A stretch of DNA of 47,251 bases from an uncultured Oscillospiraceae bacterium (GTDB lineage: Bacteria > Bacillota > Clostridia > Oscillospirales > Oscillospiraceae), in the NCBI GenBank assembly GCA_947584295.1, contig CANPWM010000011.1, forward strand, positions 1-47,251. The letters are read 5' to 3'. Numbering within the stretch: the first letter of the stretch is position 1; each line of letters begins with the position of its first letter. Below, piece after piece: positions 35,275 to 43,063 of this stretch. The position numbers and the translations under genes are program-made. The notes beneath the pieces are model-generated. The model saw only the letters and a program-made list of their open reading frames with translations, did not search any database and was not told where the DNA came from.

Positions 35275-37536
35275 ATGCGCGAGACGATCCCTCTTCAAGA
35301 CGATTGGCGCTTCACAAAACGCGACGTCGGCCTGCCCGCCGCCTTGCCGGAGGACTGGGAGCGGGTGACCCTGCCCCACACCTGGAACGGCGTGGACGGC
35401 CAGGGCGGCGCGGAGGACTATTACCGGGGTGGCTGCTGGTACGCCAGGGCCTTCCCGACGCCCCGCCAGCCCCTGGGGGGCGGGCGCGTCTATGTGGAGA
35501 TCCTGGCCGCCGGACAGCAGGCGGAGGTATACGTCAACGGCCAAAGGGCCGCCAGCCATCAGGGCGGCTACTCCGCCTTCCGGGCGGATGTCACCGGGTT
35601 GTGCCGGGAGACGGGGGAGAACCTGCTGGCGGTGTACTGCTCCAACGCGTACAAGGACGGGGTCTACCCCCAGACGGCGGACTTCACCTTCTACGGCGGC
35701 CTCTACCGGGGGGTGAACGTGATCTGCGTGCCGGAGACGCATTTCGACCTGGACACCTTCGGCGGCCCCGGGTTAAAGGCGACGCCCCGGCCCGTGGAGG
35801 GCGGGGCGGTCTTTGCCCTGGAGAGCTTCGTCACAAACCCCGGCCCCGACTATACGGTGCTGTATAGCGTCCTGGACGGCGAAAAGCGCGAGGCGGCGGC
35901 GGGGACGCGGCCCTCGGACAGCACGGCCATAGAGCTTTTCGTCCCGGCGGCGCGGCTTTGGAGCGTTGACGACCCGTATCTCTACACCGTCACCGCCACC
36001 CTCCAGCGCCGGAACGAGGCGGTGGACGCGGTCAGCGTCCGGGCCGGCGTCCGCTCCTTCCGCGTGGATCCCCAGAGGGGCTTTATCCTGAACGGCGTCC
36101 CCACGCCCCTGCGGGGCGTGTCCCGGCACCAGGACAGGCTCTACAAGGGGAACGCCCTGAGCGCGGCGGACCACTATGAGGACGCCGGGATCATCAAGGA
36201 GCTGGGGGCCAACGCCGTGCGGCTGGCCCACTACCAGCACAGCCAGGATTTTTACGACGCCTGCGACGAGCTGGGCCTTGTGGTCTGGGCGGAGATCCCC
36301 TTTATCAGCGTCTTTGACCCCGACCCGGCGGCCCACCGCAACTGCCTCCGGCAGCTGACGGAGCTGATCGTCCAGAACTACAACCACCCCTCGATCTGCT
36401 TCTGGGGCCTTGCCAACGAGATCACCATCGGCGGCATGGACGATCGGATCCCCGAAAACCTCCGGGAGCTGAACGAGCTGGCGAAAAGGCTGGATCCCAC
36501 GCGCCTGACCACCCTGGCGCACCTGTCCAACGTACCCGTGGACAGCGTGATGCACAGTATCCCCGATGTTATCGCCTACAACCACTACATGGGCTGGTAC
36601 GGCGGCAAAACGGAGGACAACGGCCCCTGGCTGGACGCTTTTCACGCCGCCCGCCCGGAGCTGTGCCTGGGCCTTTCGGAGTACGGCTGCGAGGGGATCG
36701 TCACCTACCACGGCCCGGAGCCGAAATGCAAGGATTACAGCGAGGAATACCAGGCGCTGTACCATGAGCATATGGCGCGGGTGATCGACGAGCGGCCGTG
36801 GCTGTGGTGTTCCTTCGTGTGGAATATGTTCGACTTCGGCGCGGCCAACCGGGACGAGGGCGGCGTCCGGGGCCGGAACAACAAGGGCCTTGTCACCCTG
36901 GACCGGAGGATCAAAAAGGACGCCTACTACATCTACAAGGCGTACTGGAACCCGGAGCCCATGGTACATATCTGCGGCAGGCGCTACGCCCAGCGGGCCG
37001 GGGAGACCACGGTCGTCAAATTCTACACCAACGAGCCGGAGGCGGCGCTCTATGTCAACAACGACCTTGTCTGGCGGCCAACGGCGCAGCCGGGCCAGCG
37101 GGTCTTTGAGTGCCGGGTAAAGCTCCGCCCCGGCCAGAATTGGATCACCGTCCGCACGCCCCGCGCCGCCGATTCCGTCACCCTGGAGCGGGTGGAGGCG
37201 GAGCCGCCGATTTACGCCCTGCCCGACGCGCGGGAGCGGGCCAAATTCTCCGGCAACTGGTTCGAGAAGCTGGACGAGAGCGAGCGGGCCGGGGCGCTGG
37301 AGTTCCCCGCGGGGCGCTACTCCGTCCGGGACACCTACGAGACCCTCTGCGCCGACCCGGCGGCCTTCGCCGTCATCAACAAATACATGAAGCTGGCCAC
37401 CAACTTCCCCCTGACCCCCGGCGCGGGCAACTGGAAGCAGATCCACGACAAATCCCCGGAGCAGCTCCGTGACCGTCTGCCCGAGGGCTTCCTGCAGGTG
37501 GTGAACCGAGAGCTGAATAAGATAGAAAAGGCGTGA
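35275..37536 (+). CDS. Glycoside hydrolase family 2 protein (beta-galactosidase/glucuronidase type)
   Basis: 753 residues. N-terminal sugar-binding domain (about 1-155, with LPHTWNG), immunoglobulin-like domain, then a TIM barrel. The acid/base glutamate is E382 in WGLANE and the nucleophile E469 in LGLSEYG. No signal peptide is present, so it is probably cytoplasmic and acts on imported oligosaccharides or glycosides. The substrate cannot be fixed: galactosides are most likely, glucuronides possible. The C-terminal 150 residues form an extra domain seen in some GH2 enzymes. AAGGAGG precedes the ATG. No sugar transporter is adjacent. Confidence 0.88.
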   Translation: MRETIPLQDDWRFTKRDVGLPAALPEDWERVTLPHTWNGVDGQGGAEDYYRGGCWYARAFPTPRQPLGGGRVYVEILAAGQQAEVYVNGQRAASHQGGYSAFRADVTGLCRETGENLLAVYCSNAYKDGVYPQTADFTFYGGLYRGVNVICVPETHFDLDTFGGPGLKATPRPVEGGAVFALESFVTNPGPDYTVLYSVLDGEKREAAAGTRPSDSTAIELFVPAARLWSVDDPYLYTVTATLQRRNEAVDAVSVRAGVRSFRVDPQRGFILNGVPTPLRGVSRHQDRLYKGNALSAADHYEDAGIIKELGANAVRLAHYQHSQDFYDACDELGLVVWAEIPFISVFDPDPAAHRNCLRQLTELIVQNYNHPSICFWGLANEITIGGMDDRIPENLRELNELAKRLDPTRLTTLAHLSNVPVDSVMHSIPDVIAYNHYMGWYGGKTEDNGPWLDAFHAARPELCLGLSEYGCEGIVTYHGPEPKCKDYSEEYQALYHEHMARVIDERPWLWCSFVWNMFDFGAANRDEGGVRGRNNKGLVTLDRRIKKDAYYIYKAYWNPEPMVHICGRRYAQRAGETTVVKFYTNEPEAALYVNNDLVWRPTAQPGQRVFECRVKLRPGQNWITVRTPRAADSVTLERVEAEPPIYALPDARERAKFSGNWFEKLDESERAGALEFPAGRYSVRDTYETLCADPAAFAVINKYMKLATNFPLTPGAGNWKQIHDKSPEQLRDRLPEGFLQVVNRELNKIEKA

Positions 37537-37554
37537 AATAAGCGGGGAAGAATT

Positions 37555-38320
37555 GCGTTATTTTTGAAAATCTATCCATAGAGATTGTAGGGGCCGCCTC
37601 TCCAGGCGGCCCACCGTCATACGAAACGAATCCCCCCATATCTTTTATTTTCGCCCAACGTATAATCCCCCGTACGGGCCGGACGCGTCGTCGCGGAACC
37701 GGCTTTACCTCGCGTCCCCGCAGGGCGGGAACGCTCAGGCGCACGGTTCGCTTCTCCTTTCCCCATCGGGCAGCGGCCCGATGGGGCCCCCAATGCGGCC
37801 CGCCAAACAAATTACGATTCCGCCTTTCCAAAAAGGTTGCGGCTCCGCCGCGTATAAAAAATGTCGGGCGGGTTTTGAACCCGCCCTTACGGCTTTTTAG
37901 GAGGATTTATGCGTTATTTTTAAAAATCTATCCATAGAGATTGTAGGGGCCGCCTCTCTAGGCGGCCCGCCGAATTCCCGGCAATCTATCTTTCATCGCC
38001 GTACGGGCCGCCGCCCACGGCGGCCCACGTCTTACGCAACGAATCCCCCCATATCTTTTATTTTCGCCCAACGAACCAATCCCCCGTACGGGCCGGACAC
38101 CCGGCCGGCCCGCCAAACAAATTACGATTCCGCCTCCCCAAAAGGTTGCGGCTCCGCCGCGTATTGAAAAATGTCGGGCCGCCAAGAGAGGCGGCCCCTA
38201 CAATTTGTGGGATAGTTTTCCGGGAATACGATGGGCCGCCGTGGGCGGCGGCCCGTACGGCGTTTAAAGATAGGTTTTCAGGAAATCGTCAGGCGGGCCG
38301 GCCGGGTGTCCGGCCCGTAC
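37555..38320 (+). repeat. REP-like palindrome array
   Basis: Non-coding from 37537 to 38426. A 58-bp direct repeat starts at 37555 and at 37911 (GCGTTATTTTT, then CTATCCATAGAGATTGTAG). GTAG-headed P1 palindromes are at 37591-37612 and 37947-37968. GTAC-headed P2/P3 palindromes are at 38005-38026 and 38090-38111, plus a P3 head at 37672-37680 truncated by a GC-rich module like that of the mosaic repeats. Reverse-oriented copies follow at 38176-38197 (P1), 38233-38254 (P2) and 38295-38316 (P3). Spacing is irregular, so this is not CRISPR. Confidence 0.8.
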
Positions 38321-38426
38321 AGGAACCTTGCGCAAAAAACGCAAAACCCCGCGCGGGGGAAAGCAAATCCCTCGCCCTATAAGGGCGGAAACCTTATTAA
38401 CCCCCCGCCGGGGCAAGGCGGACACC

Positions 38427-38609
38427 TTATTTCCCCTCGTTTCTCGCCCTCGCCGCCAGGTTGGAGAACACCAGCGCCACAGCGCAGGGGGCCAGGACGG
38501 CCAGGGTACTCATTTCGCCGCCGGAGCGGAAATACAGCACCGCCATGACGACGGTGAGGATCACAAACAGCGCCGTAACGATCCACAGCAGGGTACTGAG
38601 CTTTTTCAT
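38427..38609 (-). CDS. Small two-helix membrane protein
   Basis: 60 residues with two hydrophobic segments, LLWIVTALFVILTVVMAVLYF (about 7-27) and STLAVLAPCAVALVFSNLA (about 34-52), and a basic tail. Strong GAGGTGAGGGG ribosome site in front of the ATG. It starts 9 nt after the glnS stop codon and so is probably co-transcribed with it. No family recognised; function unknown. Confidence 0.65.
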   Translation of the reverse strand: MKKLSTLLWIVTALFVILTVVMAVLYFRSGGEMSTLAVLAPCAVALVFSNLAARARNEGK

Positions 38610-38618
38610 CTTAGCCCC

Positions 38619-40286
38619 TCACCTCCTGAAGCTGTCCTTCAGCGCCACGGAGCGGTTAAAGACTGGCTTTCCCGGGGCGGAGTCCTTATCCACGGTGAAA
38701 TACCCCAGGCGCAGGAACTGAAAGCCCTCGCCGGGTCTGGCCGCGCCCAGGGCCCCCTCGGCCTTGCAGCCGGTGACGATCTTCAGGCTGTCGGGATTGA
38801 TATGCTCCACAAAGGCGTCCCCGAAGGCGTCGGGATCCGGGTCGGTAAACAGGTTGTCATACAGCCGCGCCTCCATCTCCACCGCCGTCCCGGCGTCCAC
38901 CCAGTGGAGGGTGGCCCCCTTCACCTTCCGCCCGTCGGCGGGGTCGCCGCCCCGGGAGTCCGGGTCGTAGGTGCAGTGGATCGCGGCGATCTGTCCGTTC
39001 TCGTCCTTGTCGCAGCCGGTGCAGGAGATCAGATACGCCCCCTTCAGGCGGCACTCCGGCCCGCCGGGGGTCAGGCGCTTATATTTGGGTTCCGGCGTCT
39101 CCATAAAGTCCTCCGTCTCCACCCAAAGCTCCCGGGAGAAGGACACGGCCCTGACGCCGGCCTCCGGGTCGGAGGGGTTGTTCTCCACCTCCACCGTCTC
39201 GGTCTGCCCCTGGGGGTAGTTGTCGATGATCAGCTTCACCGGGCGCAGGACGGCCATGCGTCGGGGGGCGTGGGCGTTGAGATCCTCCCGGAGACAGGCT
39301 TCCAGCAGGGCGTACTCCACGGTGCTGGTCACCTTGGCCACGCCGATCTTGTCGGTGAAGGCCCGAATGGAGGCGGGGGTATAGCCCCGGCGGCGCAGGC
39401 CGCACAGGGTGGGCATACGGGGGTCGTCCCAGCCGGAGACGTAGCCCTCCTCCACAAGCCTGCGAAGCTTGCGCTTGGACATGACCGTGTTGGTGATGCC
39501 AAGCCTGGCAAACTCGATCTGCCGGGGCTTGGAGGGGACGTCCACGTTGTTGATGACCCAGTCGTACAGGGGCCGGTGATCCTCATACTCCAGGGAGCAG
39601 AGGGAGTGGGTGATGCCCTCCAGGGCGTCCTGAATGGGGTGGGCGAAGTCGTACATGGGGAAGATGCACCACTTCGTCCCCTGGCGGTGATGCTCGATAT
39701 AGCGGATCCGATACAGCACCGGGTCGCGCATGTTGAAGTTGCCGGAGGCAAGGTCGATCTTGGCCCGGAGGGTATATTTCCCCTCGGGGAACTCCCCGTT
39801 TTTCATGCGCTCAAAAAGGTCGAGGCTCTCCTCCACGGGCCTGTCGCGCCAGGGGGAGCGGGCGGGGGTGTTCACGTCCCCCCGGTACTCCCGGAACTCC
39901 TCCGGCGAAAGCTCGCAGACGTAGGCCAGCCCCTTTTTGATGAGGCCGACGGCCAGGGCGTAGGTCTGCTCGAAGTAGTCCGACCCGTAGAAGAACCTGT
40001 CGCCCCAGTCAAAGCCCAGCCAGTGGATATCCTCCTTGATGGCGTCCACATACTCCGTGTCCTCCTTGGCGGGGTTCGTGTCGTCCATGCGCAGGTTGCA
40101 GATGCCGCCGAAACGCTGAGCAGTGCCGAAGTCGATGCACAGCGCCTTGCAGTGGCCGATGTGCAGATATCCGTTGGGCTCCGGCGGGAACCGGGTGTGT
40201 ACCCGCTGGCCCGCGAAGCGCCCGCCGGGCGCGATGTCCTCCGCTACAAACGCCTCGATAAAATTCCTGCTTTCAAAATCGCCCAT
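38619..40286 (-). CDS. glnS: Glutaminyl-tRNA synthetase
   Basis: Class I synthetase of about 555 residues. The HIGH motif is in PEPNGYLHIGHCKA (residues 36-49), followed by NLRMDDTNPAKED, and the KMSKS-equivalent is VMSKRKL near 270. The anticodon-binding beta barrels follow, with KRLTPGGPECRLKGAYL. Most Bacillota instead charge tRNA-Gln through GluRS and GatCAB, so this gene is worth noting. A longer reading from 40337 enters the MITE-like element; AAAGGAAG fits the ATG at 40286. Confidence 0.95.
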   Translation of the reverse strand: MGDFESRNFIEAFVAEDIAPGGRFAGQRVHTRFPPEPNGYLHIGHCKALCIDFGTAQRFGGICNLRMDDTNPAKEDTEYVDAIKEDIHWLGFDWGDRFFYGSDYFEQTYALAVGLIKKGLAYVCELSPEEFREYRGDVNTPARSPWRDRPVEESLDLFERMKNGEFPEGKYTLRAKIDLASGNFNMRDPVLYRIRYIEHHRQGTKWCIFPMYDFAHPIQDALEGITHSLCSLEYEDHRPLYDWVINNVDVPSKPRQIEFARLGITNTVMSKRKLRRLVEEGYVSGWDDPRMPTLCGLRRRGYTPASIRAFTDKIGVAKVTSTVEYALLEACLREDLNAHAPRRMAVLRPVKLIIDNYPQGQTETVEVENNPSDPEAGVRAVSFSRELWVETEDFMETPEPKYKRLTPGGPECRLKGAYLISCTGCDKDENGQIAAIHCTYDPDSRGGDPADGRKVKGATLHWVDAGTAVEMEARLYDNLFTDPDPDAFGDAFVEHINPDSLKIVTGCKAEGALGAARPGEGFQFLRLGYFTVDKDSAPGKPVFNRSVALKDSFRR

Positions 40287-40323
40287 AAGCTTCTTCCTTT
40301 CGCTTTCGGTTGCTTTGGAGCTT

Positions 40324-40484
40324 ATACTAATATCCAATTAAAACAAGACATTCGCGCCGACCTTTTTCGCGCCATACTTCGTCAGCCGCCTTGGGAATAC
40401 ATACAGTATTCCCTGTGGCGTCTTCCTTGTCTGACACGAAAAATCTTCGCCGCTCGGTGTCTACTTTTAAATGGATATTAGTAT
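40324..40484 (-). mobile_element. MITE-like hairpin element in the glnS leader
   Basis: About 161 bp bounded by a 13-bp perfect terminal inverted repeat, ATACTAATATCCA (40324-40336) and TGGATATTAGTAT (40472-40484), with imperfect pairing continuing inward. The core at 40369-40440 (GCGCCATACTTCGTCA to CTTGTCTGACAC) is also found at 42824-42893 in another palindromic element. It contains a GGGAATAC-ATAC-AGTATTCCC hairpin. No open reading frame for a transposase. Confidence 0.7.
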
Positions 40485-40485
40485 T

Positions 40486-40513
40486 ATTATATCAAAATTG
40501 GGGCCAAAGTCAA
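40486..40513 (-). promoter_or_regulatory. Promoter of glnS
   Basis: Minus-strand TTGACT (40513-40508), 16-nt spacer, TATAAT (40491-40486). The MITE-like element begins 2 nt beyond the -10, so the whole element would be transcribed as the glnS 5' leader. Confidence 0.7.
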
Positions 40514-40618
40514 GGAAAATCGGGCCGTTCCCGCCCCGGGGGCGGCCATAAAAATCCTCCCGCCGGGAGGGCGGGAGAGGGATTTAAAAATTTTATATAA
40601 AAAAATAATTATTTATGC

Positions 40619-40647
40619 TTGACAAATACTTTGATATATGGTATAAT
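40619..40647 (+). promoter_or_regulatory. Consensus promoter directed antisense to pth
   Basis: TTGACA (40619-40624), 17-nt spacer ending TGG, TATAAT (40642-40647): both hexamers are perfect. It points rightward into the 3' end of pth, which is on the opposite strand. No plus-strand gene follows for thousands of bases. The 409 bp between glnS and pth hold only this promoter, the glnS promoter, the MITE and some simple hairpins. Confidence 0.6.
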
Positions 40648-40695
40648 ACTCACAGTTCCGGGAAAAAGGCTTCATTTTCCCCGGGAGAGGGGCCG

Positions 40696-41283
40696 TCAGC
40701 CGTTGAAGCGGTTCATGGCCTGGGCCGCGCCCTGGGTGATGACGCAGGCCACGGCGTCGGCGGCGCGGGAGGCGGCGTTCAGGATCGTCTCGGCGTCCTC
40801 GTCGTGGAAAACCGACAGCACCCAGTCCACAAGCTGCCAGTCCGGGGGTACCCGGCCCACGCCCAGGCGCACCCGGGGAAAGCCCTCTCCGCCGCATTTG
40901 GCGATGATGTCCTTCAGGCCGTTGTGGCCCCCGGCGGAGCCGGAGGGGCGCACCCGGACGCGGCCCAGCTCCAGGTTCACGTCGTCAGAGACGACGACTA
41001 CGCGCTCTAAGGGGAGCTTATAAAAGCGCATGGCCTCGGCGACGGCGTCGCCGGACAGGTTCATAAAGGTCTGGGGCTTCATGAGCAGCACCTTCCGCCC
41101 CTCCAGCTGGCAGACGCCCGTCAGCGCATGGTATTTTGACCGGTCGATGGCCACGGAATGTTTTTTGGAAAAGGCCTCGGCGGTGAGAAAGCCCGCGTTG
41201 TGCCGGGTCATCTCGTACTTAAGGCCGGGGTTCCCCAGGAACACGGCGATCCACTCCACGCCGGAGGGTTTTTGAAAGAGCAT
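40696..41283 (-). CDS. pth: Peptidyl-tRNA hydrolase
   Basis: 195 residues. Catalytic histidine H28 in EMTRHNAGF, the FMNLSG motif, the active-site aspartate in VVVSDDVNLELG (about 100) and GGHNGLKDII are all present. It releases tRNA from prematurely dropped peptidyl-tRNA. The N-terminus is about 8 residues longer than usual (MLFQKPSGVEWIAVFLGNPG); a later start is possible. The position near prs is typical for Bacillota. Confidence 0.95.
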   Translation of the reverse strand: MLFQKPSGVEWIAVFLGNPGLKYEMTRHNAGFLTAEAFSKKHSVAIDRSKYHALTGVCQLEGRKVLLMKPQTFMNLSGDAVAEAMRFYKLPLERVVVVSDDVNLELGRVRVRPSGSAGGHNGLKDIIAKCGGEGFPRVRLGVGRVPPDWQLVDWVLSVFHDEDAETILNAASRAADAVACVITQGAAQAMNRFNG

Positions 41284-41306
41284 AAAAGCCTCCCTCTTAT
41301 CACAAA

Positions 41307-41660
41307 TTCCCTCCCCTTTTTGGGGGGAGGGAGGCTTGACAAAAACTCAAATTTGATATTTTTTCCGGTGGCATGTACGTCGGAAAAAATCCCTTTTGTC
41401 ACGCAAGTGTGCAAATGGGGCCCCCGCCGGGCCGCAGCCCGGTGGGGAGAGGCGGAGCGAAGTCCGCGACTGAGCCTTCGCGCCTGCGCGGAGGTGAGGT
41501 ATCGCGACTTCCGCGACGACGACGGTGCGCGCGGCGTGACGGCAGGGAACAAATTTCTGAATTTCGCAAAATTCAGAAATTTTTCCCGCACGCTCCCCTT
41601 GTCGGAAAAACCCGTCAGGGTTTTTCCGAACGTCTTCCCTCCCCTTTTTGGGGGGAGGGA
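41307..41660 (+). repeat. Palindromic mosaic repeat, copy 3, with flanking direct hairpins
   Basis: Core 41359-41629 has hairpin A (41359-41389), GTCACGCAAGTGTGC, the GC-rich middle (about 41415-41525), hairpin E (41551-41582, AAATTTCTGAATTT and complement) and a perfect final 12-bp stem TCGGAAAAACCC / GGGTTTTTCCGA (41602-41629). The core is flanked by a directly repeated 26-bp palindrome, TTCCCTCCCC-TTTTT-GGGGGG form, at 41307-41332 and 41635-41660. The 422 bp between pth and prs contain no gene. Confidence 0.8.
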
Positions 41661-41705
41661 GCGGCAGCGTTGCCTTTTTAGCTTTTTTGGCTTATTGGCT
41701 TATTT

Positions 41706-42665
41706 TTATTTGTAGAGGGTGGACATGGAGACCTCCTCGTACACCCGGTCGATGGCCTCGGCGAACATGGGGGCGACGGAGAGGAACTTGATCTTGTCGC
41801 ACTTTTTCGACTCGATCTCGGGAATGGAGTCCAGCAGCACCAGCTCCTTGATGCAGCTGGCGGTGATGCGCTCGATGGCGGGGCCGGACAGGACGGCGTG
41901 GGAGGCGCAGGCGTAGACGTTCTTCGCCCCGCCGATCTCCACCAGGGCCTTGGCCGCGCCGCACAGGGAACCGGCGGTGTCCACCATGTCGTCAAAGAGG
42001 ATCACGTCCATATCCCGCACAGAGCCGATGACGTTCATGACCTCGGACTGGTTGGCCCGTTCCCGGCGCTTGTCCACGATGGCCAGATTCAGCCCCAGAC
42101 GGTGGGCGAAATTCCTGGCCCGGGCCACGCTACCCACGTCGGGGGAGACCACCATGACGCCGGGGTTGTTCTCCCCGAACTTCTTGGAGTAATACTCGGC
42201 AAAAATCGGCGCCCCAGCCAGATTATCCACGGGTATGTCAAAAAATCCCTGGATCTGGGGGGCGTGTAAGTCCATGGTCAGCACCCGGTCGGCGCCGGCG
42301 GAGGTGATCAGATTGGCAACCAGCTTGGCGGAGATGGGGTCGTGGCTCTTGGCCTTGCGATCCTGACGGGCGTAGCCGAAATAGGGCATCACGGCGGTGA
42401 TGCGTCCGGCGGAGGCCCGGCGGCAGGCGTCGATCATCACAAGAAGCTCCATCAGGTTGTCGTTGACGGGGGCGCAGGTGGACTGCACCAGGAATACGTC
42501 GGAGCCGCGGACGGTTTCGTAGAGGGACAGCGACACCTCGCCGTCGGAGAAGTGGGTCACGGTCATGTCGCCCAGGCGCGTGCCCATGCTGCGGCAGATG
42601 GCTTCCGCCAGGGCCCTGTTGGAATTTCCGCAGAAGATCTTGATATCCTTGCCATGTGAGATCAT
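41706..42665 (-). CDS. prs: Ribose-phosphate pyrophosphokinase
   Basis: Makes PRPP from ribose 5-phosphate and ATP; 319 residues. Family segments: KIFCGNSNRALAEAICRSMG at the start, FSDGEVSLSLYETVRGSDVFLVQ, YARQDRK, and the PRPP-binding loop DDMVDTAGSL (about 220-229). The metal-binding DLHAPQIQGFFDIPVDNL is intact. CGGAGGG precedes the ATG. The length is that of the class I enzyme. The gene is flanked on both sides by palindromic elements. Confidence 0.96.
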   Translation of the reverse strand: MISHGKDIKIFCGNSNRALAEAICRSMGTRLGDMTVTHFSDGEVSLSLYETVRGSDVFLVQSTCAPVNDNLMELLVMIDACRRASAGRITAVMPYFGYARQDRKAKSHDPISAKLVANLITSAGADRVLTMDLHAPQIQGFFDIPVDNLAGAPIFAEYYSKKFGENNPGVMVVSPDVGSVARARNFAHRLGLNLAIVDKRRERANQSEVMNVIGSVRDMDVILFDDMVDTAGSLCGAAKALVEIGGAKNVYACASHAVLSGPAIERITASCIKELVLLDSIPEIESKKCDKIKFLSVAPMFAEAIDRVYEEVSMSTLYK

Positions 42666-42779
42666 AGGGGTGCCCTCCGATCATTTTTGGTTTTGGTATT
42701 TTCATTCTAACACAAATACGCCGGAAAGTGGTGACAAAAAAGAGAGAAAGTTTCGACAGTTTTCGGTCAAAACCGCCTA

Positions 42780-43057
42780 AGGTGACGGGAGTTGAATCCG
42801 CGCCGGTTTTCGTCGGCTGATTTGCGCCAGTACTTCGTCAAAAGCCTTGACAATACGGCAAGTATTCTCTGCGGCTTTTTCCTCGTCCTGACGCAAATCA
42901 GCTCGCCGAAAACTGCGCAGCACTCCACGCGGAGAGTTTTTCGAGGGATTTTCCGTGCGGAGGAGGCAGCCTTGCTGGCGCAAGGCAACGACGACAAGCG
43001 GAAAAGCGCCGGAAAGGGCCCGCGTGGAGCGGCGCGGATTCGACTCCCGTCACCTTG
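42780..43057 (+). mobile_element. Three-armed palindromic element with T-arm-like ends
   Basis: About 278 bp in the prs-trmO gap. Outer inverted repeat: AGGTGACGGGAGTTGAATCC-type left end (42780-42805) and GGATTCGACTCCCGTCACCT-type right end (43033-43057). Inside are two further palindromic arms: 42807-42913 (GTTTTCGTCGGCTGATTTGCG against CGCAAATCAGCTCGCCGAAAAC with two mismatches) and about 42921-43031 (CTCCACGCGG against CCGCGTGGAG). Arm 1 contains the core shared with the MITE at 40324. No protein-coding gene is evident. Confidence 0.65.
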
Positions 43058-43063
43058 GGGCAT

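Noticed and set aside
37555..38320. Repeated units that might be a CRISPR array.
   Set aside because: Spacing is irregular, repeats occur in both orientations and are long palindromes, and no cas gene is near.
40287..40337. Extended N-terminus of glnS.
   Set aside because: The extra codons fall in the end of the MITE-like element, and a proper ribosome site serves the ATG at 40286.
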